Shown one piece after another: positions 9,908 through 17,860 of a stretch of DNA of 43,914 nt. Position 1 is the first letter of the stretch. Each line of letters starts with the position of its first letter. A model generated the notes under the pieces. It did no database searches. It saw only the letters and a program-made list of their open reading frames with translations, and was not told the DNA's origin. The translations under genes were made by a program, and so were the position numbers. Source of the DNA: Comamonadaceae bacterium. Its GTDB lineage: Bacteria; Pseudomonadota; Gammaproteobacteria; Burkholderiales; Burkholderiaceae_C. Location of the stretch: the NCBI GenBank assembly GCA_947503685.1, contig CANNEW010000002.1, positions 1 through 43,914 of the forward strand, given 5' to 3'.

Positions 9908-10641
9908 TGCTGGCCTTTCAATACTTTCAGCACGCGCTGGCGCAGCATCTGCGCGACCCACACCATACCCGACGTCCTGCAGGGGTACCACAACGCCGCA
10001 TGGCGGTTTACAACGAGCTGGTGTTCACCAATAGCTGCGGTTTTGTGGACAGCTGTTTTCCGGTCTGCCGCCAGTTGCTGGGCGAGGCGCGCTGGCGCAG
10101 GCTATGCCGCACCTTTGTCCGCGACTGGCCACTGCACACTCCCTGGTTTCGCGAGATCCCGCGTGAGTTTGTGCGCTACCTGAGCGAACACACCATTGCA
10201 CAAGCCCTGCCGCGCTGGTTGGCAGAGCTGGCCCATTACGAATGGGCCGAGCTGGCGGTGGACGTGATGGAGCCCGCGGTCCCTGAACACGACCCCCAAG
10301 GCGACATGATGCAAGCGCGCGTGCTGCTCAACCCCGCTCGGGTGGATGTGGCCAGTCAATGGCCGGTGCACCGCATCGGCCCGACCTGGCGGCCGCGAAA
10401 AACAGAACCTACTTTTCTGGTGGTGTTTCGCGATGCAGAGCTCGCAGTGCAATTTACCGAAATCAACGCGGTGACGGCGCATGTACTGGCGCTCTTGGAC
10501 AGCGGCCTGAGCGGCCAGCAGGCCTTTGCGCAACTGGCGCGTGAAATGGCGCATCCCGACCCAGTGGCCTTACAAGGCTTTGGCCAAGAACTTCTCATCG
10601 GCTTGCGTGCGCAAGGCGTCATTTTGGGCACCCTGACATGA
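9907..10641 (+). CDS. hvfC: HvfC (DUF2063) partner protein of the MNIO enzyme
   Basis: RMAVYNELVFTNSCGFVDSCFPVCRQLLGEARWRRLCRTFVRDWPLHTPWFREIPREFVRYL; TGATG overlap with hvfB. Confidence 0.92.
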   Translation: MLAFQYFQHALAQHLRDPHHTRRPAGVPQRRMAVYNELVFTNSCGFVDSCFPVCRQLLGEARWRRLCRTFVRDWPLHTPWFREIPREFVRYLSEHTIAQALPRWLAELAHYEWAELAVDVMEPAVPEHDPQGDMMQARVLLNPARVDVASQWPVHRIGPTWRPRKTEPTFLVVFRDAELAVQFTEINAVTAHVLALLDSGLSGQQAFAQLAREMAHPDPVALQGFGQELLIGLRAQGVILGTLT

Positions 10642-11144
10642 ACTCTGTACATATCTTTTTCCGCCATGGTCTGAACGCACTGGACACGGCAGGCCTGTGG
10701 CTTGGCATGCTTAGCCTGCGCCTGCTGCTGTCTTGGGAGTTTGGCGAGGCCGGTTTTGAAAAACTGCAGGGCAGTAACTGGTTTGCCGACATTCAAGACC
10801 AGTTTCCCTGGCCCTTCAAGCTGATTTCCGCCGATCTGAACTGGGCCATGGCCACGGGTTTTGAAATCGTGGGCGCCGTCGCCTTGGTCATCGGTCTGGG
10901 TACACGCTTCTTTTCGGCCTCGTTGATCGTGCTGACCGTTGTCGCCATATTCAGTGTGCATTGGCCGCAGGCCTGGGTCACTTACAGCGAACTGCTGCAG
11001 GGCTATGCCTTGACCGACAAAGGCCACGGCAACTTCAAGCTGCCCTTGATCTATATCGCCATGCTCCTGCCGCTGGTGTTCATGGGGCCAGGGCGCTTGT
11101 CGCTGGATGCGGCGCTGCGAGAGCGCCTGCGAGTGAAAACTTGA
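10638..11144 (+). CDS. hvfX: DoxX-family membrane protein (HvfX)
   Basis: LLLSWEFGEAGFEKLQGSNWF DoxX motif, 4 TM; ATGA overlap with hvfC. Confidence 0.88.
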   Translation: MNSVHIFFRHGLNALDTAGLWLGMLSLRLLLSWEFGEAGFEKLQGSNWFADIQDQFPWPFKLISADLNWAMATGFEIVGAVALVIGLGTRFFSASLIVLTVVAIFSVHWPQAWVTYSELLQGYALTDKGHGNFKLPLIYIAMLLPLVFMGPGRLSLDAALRERLRVKT

Positions 11145-11236
11145 AAGTGGAAGCTCACTTTCGGTGAAGAGGGAGGGCCTAAAGCCCGAAAGAGAAGCAA
11201 GGCCTCTCATTGCCTTGATATCAAAAGGAGATCAAT

Positions 11237-12103
11237 ATGAAATTCAATCAATGGGCTGTTTCCATCGGTGTGGCAGTTGCGCTAACAGCCTGTGGCGGGA
11301 GCAGCGACGGGCCATCGCTCAATGTGCAGTTAACCGGGTTGGAAAATCTCGGTGCAAGCTCCGTTTATGAGGGTTGGCTGATTGTCAATGGTGCGCCTAA
11401 AAGTGCGGGACGATTCACAGTCAACGACCAAGGCGTGATGAGCCACAACAGTTTTGCGGTTGCCAGTGCGGATATCGCATCGGCGACGGCCTATGTTCTG
11501 ACCATCGAGCCGCAAAATGACACCGATCCCGCACCCACCAAGACGCATTTGCTGGCAGGTGATTTTGATGCGGCTCGCACGCTAGCGACTTTGAGTGTGG
11601 GGCATGCCGCAGCTTTAGGGACTGACTTTACGAGAGCCGCAGGCAAATTCTTTTTGGCCACCCCCACCAATCCGGGCACCGATGACCAAGGCATCTGGTG
11701 GATCGATCCCAGTTCGGGAAGCATGCAAGCGGGTTTAAGCTTGCCCACTTTACCTGCGGGTTGGGTGTATGAGGGCTGGGTGGTGGTGGACGGCAAACCC
11801 ACCACGACAGGCAGGTTTACCAGTGTGACGGAGGCAGACAGTGATGGTGCGGGACCCACCAAAGGTACTGGCCCAGCGCCGCCTTTTCCGGGGCAAGACT
11901 TCATCAATCCTGCCAAAAAGCTGCCCGGTGGGATGGCTGTGATTTCGATTGAGCCAGAGCCTGACAACAGCGCCGCGCCATTTTTGCTGAAACCCTTGTT
12001 GACCAATCCGATCAGCAATGCCACAGGCCCGAGCAATTTGCAGACCATGGTCAATCAGGCCAGCAAGGTCAACCCCAAAGGAACAGTGACGATTGTTCGA
12101 TGA
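11237..12103 (+). CDS. Lipoprotein resembling anti-sigma (RskA-type) domain, with two YEGW(L/V)(I/V)V(N/D)G repeats
   Basis: Lipobox ALTAC; SD AAGGAG; repeats YEGWLIVNGAPKSAGRF and YEGWVVVDGKPTTTGRF. Confidence 0.65.
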   Translation: MKFNQWAVSIGVAVALTACGGSSDGPSLNVQLTGLENLGASSVYEGWLIVNGAPKSAGRFTVNDQGVMSHNSFAVASADIASATAYVLTIEPQNDTDPAPTKTHLLAGDFDAARTLATLSVGHAAALGTDFTRAAGKFFLATPTNPGTDDQGIWWIDPSSGSMQAGLSLPTLPAGWVYEGWVVVDGKPTTTGRFTSVTEADSDGAGPTKGTGPAPPFPGQDFINPAKKLPGGMAVISIEPEPDNSAAPFLLKPLLTNPISNATGPSNLQTMVNQASKVNPKGTVTIVR

Positions 12104-12132
12104 TTGTGCGGCCGATTTAAACCATGCATTCG

Positions 12133-12156
12133 GGAGGTGATTTTCGGATCACCTCC
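12133..12156 (+). terminator. Strong hairpin between the lipoprotein gene and the thioredoxin gene (terminator or attenuator)
   Basis: GGAGGTGAT-tttcgg-ATCACCTCC perfect 9-bp stem; only a weak T tract follows. Confidence 0.5.
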
Positions 12157-12193
12157 TGCTTTGCGCAATCCGCACCCTCAAGACGCAGCCTTT

Positions 12194-12221
12194 GTAACTT
12201 ATGACGGCGTCCAAACGAATT
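12194..12221 (+). promoter_or_regulatory. Putative ECF-type promoter of the thioredoxin-ccdA operon (GTAACT-N16-CGAATT)
   Basis: GTAACT 12194-12199, 16-nt spacer, CGAATT 12216-12221; same architecture as the two elements at 8.44-8.53 kb. Confidence 0.65.
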
Positions 12222-12296
12222 CATCAAAGCCGGACCTTGAGGGCATGCTTGCCCTTGAGCCACAGCCCCCGTGACATTACTCAATAGGAAACGACC

Positions 12297-12677
12297 ATGA
12301 AAAAAACCCTGACCTTGCTGGCCCTGTCTTTGACCGCCTGGCTGGCCCCAGCCCATGCGCTGGAAATAATGCCTTACACCTCCCAAGCTCTGATGGGCAA
12401 GCAACAAGCGGGCGAAGTGGTGGGTTTGCATTTCCATGCGGCATGGTGCCCGACTTGCCGAGCACAGGAAAAAGTGTTTAACAGTTTCAAAGGGGACGCC
12501 TCGGTGCCGGGCACCTTGCTGGTGGTGGACTACGACCAAGAGCGCGAACTCAAGCGTGAACTCGGCGTGCGCTCGCAATCGACCCTGATTGTCTACAAGG
12601 GCAAAGAGCAAAAACACCGATCGGGCGGTGTGACCGATGCGCAGGCTTTGCGTGCCGCATGGCTGACCGCTCCCTAA
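12297..12677 (+). CDS. Periplasmic thioredoxin-fold protein (CPTC active site)
   Basis: Signal peptide then HFHAAWCPTCRAQEKVFNSF. Confidence 0.85.
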   Translation: MKKTLTLLALSLTAWLAPAHALEIMPYTSQALMGKQQAGEVVGLHFHAAWCPTCRAQEKVFNSFKGDASVPGTLLVVDYDQERELKRELGVRSQSTLIVYKGKEQKHRSGGVTDAQALRAAWLTAP

Positions 12678-12704
12678 TCCAAACCACAGCAAGAGGCGTA
12701 TCAC

Positions 12705-13433
12705 ATGGATCTGGCCATCAGTCACCTTGGTTTGAGCTTGCTCGCCGGCAGTTTGACCACCCTCTCACCTTGTGTGTTCCCCATCTTGCCAATGGTCTTG
12801 GGCGGGGCCGCGCAGGGTAATCGCCTGGCACCCTTGGCCATGGGGCTGGGCATGGCCTTGTCTTTTGCCGGCATTGGCGTGCTGATCGGCTCCTTGGGGC
12901 CCGTCATTGGTCTGGATGCAGACCATGTGCGCTTGTTTGGTGCAGCATTGTTGATGGCCCTGGGCTTGACGATGTGGGTGCCGACACTGAATGAACGTTT
13001 TGCCCAATGGATGATGCCACTGGCCAGTGGCGCTAACAATGTGTCTTCGCGCATGCAGGGCGACACCCTGGGCGGGGCCTTGATGTTGGGTGCCGTGTTG
13101 GGTTTGGTCTGGAGTCCCTGCTCCGGCCCCTTGCTGGCTTCGGCCTTGACCCTGGTGGCCAGTGAAGGCGGGGCCGTGCGTGGGGGTATTGTGTTGGGGC
13201 TGTTTGGTGTGGGTGCGGCCACGCCTTTGGTGGCGGTGGCTTACGCATCGCGCAGGGGCTTCCAGTCAGTGCGTGACAAAGTGTTGATGCACGGCGATCG
13301 GGTCAAAAAAGTATTCGGCGGATTGATTTTTCTGGCGGGCATCGCGATTGCCACCGGTGCCGACAAATGGCTTGAAGCGCAAGTGGTGGATCGCCTGCCT
13401 GACGCGTGGTTACGCTGGACTACCTTGTTTTGA
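12705..13433 (+). CDS. CcdA/DsbD-like transmembrane thiol-disulfide transporter
   Basis: LTTLSPCVFPILPMVLGGAAQG and VWSPCSGPLLASALTL Cys motifs in a multi-TM protein. Confidence 0.88.
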   Translation: MDLAISHLGLSLLAGSLTTLSPCVFPILPMVLGGAAQGNRLAPLAMGLGMALSFAGIGVLIGSLGPVIGLDADHVRLFGAALLMALGLTMWVPTLNERFAQWMMPLASGANNVSSRMQGDTLGGALMLGAVLGLVWSPCSGPLLASALTLVASEGGAVRGGIVLGLFGVGAATPLVAVAYASRRGFQSVRDKVLMHGDRVKKVFGGLIFLAGIAIATGADKWLEAQVVDRLPDAWLRWTTLF

Positions 13434-13555
13434 AAGCGCGCTATGTTGAGACTTCATCGCCTGACTTTCGACCAATTGCGTGGCAATTTAAGCAAGGGCA
13501 CCCTGAGTTCTAGCGAAGTGCCGCTGTTAGGGACAAGGCAGCCAGCACCGACAGA

Positions 13556-14794
13556 CTAGTACTGGTAACCCAAACGCAAGCCCAGTGCATCGCCACTGCT
13601 GGATCGGCGCAGGCCCTCATAGCCGTTGGTTTGCGTGGCTTGGGTCCATTGAAGGGTGCTGTACAAGCCTTTGCCCCACTGACGTCGCCAAGACATCATC
13701 ACGACCGAGGTGTTCGCGTAGAAGTAGTCATCGGCTTTGAAATTCGCGAACGCGACATCATCAACGGCGGCATTGATTTTGAATCTGGACCACCCCACTG
13801 AAAAAATATCAGTCGGCTTCCATTCATAAATCAGTTCTAGGGTTTCCGATTTATTCTGATCCGTGACGACCTGCACGCCGTCATAAAAGTCACGCGATGC
13901 AAATAGCGATAGGCTGTACCGCGCACGCACAGAAGGGCGCAAGTAGGTGTCAATACCCAGGTAGTAATTGTCTAGCAAATTACGCCTGTCTCTGTCTTCG
14001 CGGATCAATTTGGGGCTGTAAAAGCCCGCTTGGTCCGAACGCATCATGCCAAGTCGTACTTGCGTTCCGGTCTTCAGGTGCAAAAAATTGAGCGCCGCGC
14101 TGATCTTCTGGTTGGAGTCATAGTTGAAATCAGGCCTGAGCGCGGTCCCATTGAAACCGAATTCTTCAGTTGCATACGCCAATAGGATCGGGTTGTAAGC
14201 ACCCAAAATCGCCTGCATTTGGTAGTCGCCTAGCGCTGTATTTGTGTACACCTGTAGCCCTGGCGCTGCATTGTTTATCGGCATAAATACTCCGCTGCGA
14301 CAGAACGCATCGGGCTCCGTGATCCATGGCGAATCGACATCATAGGTTCTGCACCAATTGGTGTTAAAGCTCACCACCCCGGCGCGCAAGCCTAAATAGG
14401 GTGAAGGCGTCCATTCGATATTGGCTGCATCTAACCTGACGCCCATCAACTGGTCGGCTCGCAGTTTGAGGCTAGCTTCACTGTTTGCACTGAAGCGGAC
14501 GCTACTTGTCAACCGTATCCAAGGGGAAACGGACCGGTAATCCCATTTGGTGTTGGCGTCCGGTAAGAGCAAAAAATTGTGATCGTCGAAGGCGCTACCA
14601 TCCCGGAAATTTGGCTGATTTGTAGGCTTATACGGTTGCTTCGGTTCGATCGCCCATGCATCTAGCCCGCCGTCAAACGTAAAATTTATGTCAATATCTC
14701 CGGCTTGCGCCATAGACACGCTAGCCCCAAGGAGCCAAACCCCACAGCGCAGAAAAAAAACACGCGTCCAGCCGCGGCCTAGCGTCAAAAGCAT
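13556..14794 (-). CDS. Outer-membrane beta-barrel (porin-like) protein, family unassigned
   Basis: Signal peptide, alternating amphipathic strands, C-terminal GYQY with terminal aromatic. Confidence 0.65.
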   Translation of the reverse strand: MLLTLGRGWTRVFFLRCGVWLLGASVSMAQAGDIDINFTFDGGLDAWAIEPKQPYKPTNQPNFRDGSAFDDHNFLLLPDANTKWDYRSVSPWIRLTSSVRFSANSEASLKLRADQLMGVRLDAANIEWTPSPYLGLRAGVVSFNTNWCRTYDVDSPWITEPDAFCRSGVFMPINNAAPGLQVYTNTALGDYQMQAILGAYNPILLAYATEEFGFNGTALRPDFNYDSNQKISAALNFLHLKTGTQVRLGMMRSDQAGFYSPKLIREDRDRRNLLDNYYLGIDTYLRPSVRARYSLSLFASRDFYDGVQVVTDQNKSETLELIYEWKPTDIFSVGWSRFKINAAVDDVAFANFKADDYFYANTSVVMMSWRRQWGKGLYSTLQWTQATQTNGYEGLRRSSSGDALGLRLGYQY

Positions 14795-15276
14795 GGGGCC
14801 AACTGCTCGGTGACTTGCGCCCGATTTAAATAACCTACCGCCGGATGGTGGCGCTTGATGCAGGCTTTCATTTCTTCTTCGTCTGTGATGCGGTAGAGGT
14901 TGTTCCTCGCTATGGCGCTTTTGCGTGCCAAAGCGGAGGACACACCTGCACTTAGACCCAAATCGCGCATGGCTTTGACCGTTGTGGGATCGTTCACCGG
15001 CATAAAGCAGGCGGACAAAGGTAGGCCACTGAGCCGCACACTCACACCCGAGTAAACGTCGATCAGGTCAGTCACCGAGATTTGAATTACGTATTCGGCA
15101 CCGTCTTGCTGCGCAAGGGCAAACAAGTCGCCAGAATCGGGGCGGCTGCCCGCCACCTGCTCTGCCGTGGGTGTGCGCGAGCAGTGCCAAACCGTGTCAG
15201 CCCAGGCGGGCAATGCCGGCATGAGCAGTAGCAAAAGACCTACACGCGTCAGGCCACGCAAGCAAAATTGGTTCAT
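14785..15276 (-). CDS. Small secreted Cys-containing protein of unknown function
   Basis: Signal peptide LLLLLMPALPAWA; overlaps both neighbours on the same strand. Confidence 0.65.
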   Translation of the reverse strand: MNQFCLRGLTRVGLLLLLMPALPAWADTVWHCSRTPTAEQVAGSRPDSGDLFALAQQDGAEYVIQISVTDLIDVYSGVSVRLSGLPLSACFMPVNDPTTVKAMRDLGLSAGVSSALARKSAIARNNLYRITDEEEMKACIKRHHPAVGYLNRAQVTEQLAPCF

Positions 15277-16385
15277 GGTGTCCCCATTCGGTCAGCGTTG
15301 AACAAGCCCAAAGGAATGCATTGGGTGCACTTTTCAATAGGCAAGGCTGGCCGCACAAACTTGGCCTTGTTGCTTAAAAAGTCTTCTAAGGTTTTGTCTG
15401 GGTTGTGCGAAAGCCAAAGCGAAATAAAGCCGGCCACCACGGGCGCTGCAAAACTGGTCCCCACACCACTAAAACGGGCTGAGGAACGTTCTTTACCAAA
15501 AAAATCCAGCTCATAGGTGGCAACTTTCAATTTATTCACCCCCCAAGGCGTGTTAGCCGGCAGGGCGGCTCCGCCACCAGGTGCATACACAAGGGTACGT
15601 GGATCAAGCGCAGAGTACACCTCGATTTGATTCTCTGCATTTAGCGCCCCGACGGAAATTACCCCGCTGCAATTGGCCGGTTCGGGCAAAGGCTTCTGGA
15701 AGTTATTACCCGCTGCCGCGACGATTATTCTTTGGTCCTGCACCAGTCGGTCGATCAAGGCTTGTAGCTCTGGGTTGCACACGGACGAGCCGCCGCCCAT
15801 GCTGAGATTGATGATTTTGGCGGGATTGGCGTTTTCGGGAACGCCTGGCACTGGGATGCCTGCGGCCCAAGAGATGGCATCGAGCAAATCTTTGCGTGAC
15901 ATGGCGCAAGCGCCAAAGACGCGGATCGGTACGACTTTGGCCGAGGGGTTTACGCCGAACACACCGTCGACACCATTGCCAGCCACCAAACTGGCTACTT
16001 CGGTGCCATGGGTTCGGAAGGAGTCCGCCATCAAGCGCGACCCGCACTTGGCGCCCCGCTCGTCGGGCTTGAAGTCAGGAGAGCGCTTTTTGCGTAAATT
16101 TTGCGACGCAGAGACCATGTCATACCCGGGCAGCAATTGACCCTCCAAGCTGGGGTGCCCCGCGATGACGCCGCTGTCAATGACCGCAACCACGATGCGG
16201 TACGGGCCGGGCTTTTCATCGACTGTGTTGATGGCAGCAGGCGCGGGAACTTGGCCGCCCGTCGCCCCAAGGTGCCAAGGTGACTCTTGCGCCATGGCTA
16301 GCCCGACGCAAAGCATGGCGCCGCATAAGCGCAGCGAGATGGGGAAGAGTTTGCGCATCATAAAAACAAGAGTGATACTATTCAT
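15273..16385 (-). CDS. Secreted S8 (subtilisin-like) serine peptidase
   Basis: Asp (VVAVIDSGV), His (THGTEVASLVAGN), oxyanion Asn (AAAGNN), Ser (GVGTSFAAPVVAGF). Real start may be M at 16361/16358. Confidence 0.93.
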   Translation of the reverse strand: MNSITLVFMMRKLFPISLRLCGAMLCVGLAMAQESPWHLGATGGQVPAPAAINTVDEKPGPYRIVVAVIDSGVIAGHPSLEGQLLPGYDMVSASQNLRKKRSPDFKPDERGAKCGSRLMADSFRTHGTEVASLVAGNGVDGVFGVNPSAKVVPIRVFGACAMSRKDLLDAISWAAGIPVPGVPENANPAKIINLSMGGGSSVCNPELQALIDRLVQDQRIIVAAAGNNFQKPLPEPANCSGVISVGALNAENQIEVYSALDPRTLVYAPGGGAALPANTPWGVNKLKVATYELDFFGKERSSARFSGVGTSFAAPVVAGFISLWLSHNPDKTLEDFLSNKAKFVRPALPIEKCTQCIPLGLFNADRMGTP

Positions 16386-16515
16386 TTAAAAATTTTAATC
16401 TATATTTTTTTCAATATCAATTGCAAAAGGCGCGTGCTCGTCCTGACGCAGTGTCAAACTTTATGTTTTGCAATTGAAGCTATTTTTCACTTATTGCGTT
16501 GCTTTAGGGGTACAA

Positions 16516-17001
16516 ATGAACAGGTGGCAATTCCATAGGTGCTTTTTTCCCTGCCTTGGCCGGGCGATCTCCTTGATCGCCTTGACCGGGTCATTGACAG
16601 CCTGCTTGGCTCCCCAAGCTGCGGTGCTTCCAGCGACCGAGCAGTTGCCTGCGCCAGAGCAAGTACGTTGCGCCGCCAGTGGCGGCACCTGGGACGCGAG
16701 TAATGCTATTTTGACTAAGGGCTATTGCACCAAGGGGTCGCCAGGCCAATGCCTGGCCGTCGGCGGAACCTGGCAGCGCGTGTGCATGATGGGGACGCTG
16801 GCATGTGTGCAAGGCTATCCCGATGCCCAAAAAACCTGCCGTAGTGGTTCTGACTGCCAAGGCCAGCGATGCCTGCAAGTACCCGAGGCGCGCGCCAATA
16901 AGCAGCCCCAAAGCGGGCGTTGCATTGTCAATAACAACCCCTGTTACGGCGGCATCAACCTGGAAAATGGACTGCCCGTGCCCACGGCGCAGGCCGATTG
17001 A
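16516..17001 (+). CDS. Cys-rich lipoprotein of unknown function
   Basis: Lipobox SLTAC; paired C..SGGTW / C..VGGTW motifs. Confidence 0.6.
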   Translation: MNRWQFHRCFFPCLGRAISLIALTGSLTACLAPQAAVLPATEQLPAPEQVRCAASGGTWDASNAILTKGYCTKGSPGQCLAVGGTWQRVCMMGTLACVQGYPDAQKTCRSGSDCQGQRCLQVPEARANKQPQSGRCIVNNNPCYGGINLENGLPVPTAQAD

Positions 17002-17078
17002 TGCTGGCCGCACGCTGGATCAGTACTTGCAAGCGAACAGGAAAAATTTGTGTTTTTGACATTCAAAAAGGAGTTTCT

Positions 17079-17834
17079 ATGCGCGCGCGCAATCATCTCG
17101 GTATCCTCGCACTTTTCCTGTCCTTGGCTTGTCCCATCGTGCAAGCCCAATCCGCCCCGCTGAACCCAGTGCGACCCGTCAGCACAGGACCGAGCGCGCA
17201 CTTGAGTGCGTCGGCCACGGCGCAGGTCCAGCAAGACTGGTTGGTGATTCACTTGACGGTGCAAAAGGAAGGCGCTAGCGCATCGCTGGTGCAAACACAG
17301 CTCAAAAATGTGATGGCTTCGGCATTAAGCCAAGCACAGGTCCCAGAGCGGGTGCAAAACGAAAACCCGAGTCAGGCCCTACAGATCAGCACCGGTCAGC
17401 TGCAGGTGTCGCCGCGCTACAGCAATGAGGGCAAAATGAGCGGTTGGATCGGCGTGGCCGAGTTGATGGTGCAAGGACGCGACTTCGAGCGCATCACCGC
17501 CCTGGCCGGCCGCCTTAGCGGCCTTAGCGTGAGCCAAGTGGAATGGAAAATCAGCCCCGAACTGCTGGCGCAAACCGAGACAAAAGTGCAGGGCCAAGCG
17601 GTGGCGCAGTGGCGCGCCAAGGCCGATGCACTGACCCAACAACTGGGTTTTAGCCGCTACACCGTTGGCGAAGTGACCCTGGGTTCCCCCGGCAGCGGCC
17701 AAAGCTTCGGACCGCGTGCGATGCCCATGGCGATGATGGACGCGAGCCCTGACGCACGCGGCGCACCCATCCCGGTGCAGGCAGGTCTGGCGCAGGTCAC
17801 CGTGGTGGTCTCGGGACATGTCTTGTTACAGTAA
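17079..17834 (+). CDS. SIMPL-domain (DUF541) periplasmic protein
   Basis: Signal peptide; SASATAQVQQDWLVIHLTV and A.AKADALTQQLGFSRYTVGEVTLG typical of SIMPL proteins; SD AAGGAG. Confidence 0.85.
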   Translation: MRARNHLGILALFLSLACPIVQAQSAPLNPVRPVSTGPSAHLSASATAQVQQDWLVIHLTVQKEGASASLVQTQLKNVMASALSQAQVPERVQNENPSQALQISTGQLQVSPRYSNEGKMSGWIGVAELMVQGRDFERITALAGRLSGLSVSQVEWKISPELLAQTETKVQGQAVAQWRAKADALTQQLGFSRYTVGEVTLGSPGSGQSFGPRAMPMAMMDASPDARGAPIPVQAGLAQVTVVVSGHVLLQ

Positions 17835-17860
17835 ATTTTCGGAATGTTCCAACACACCCG

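Noticed and set aside
12144-12160. Fragment of a 16S rRNA gene 3' end (GGATCACCTCCT)
   Set aside because: Match is limited to about 12 nt and forms one arm of a local hairpin; no further rRNA sequence around it.
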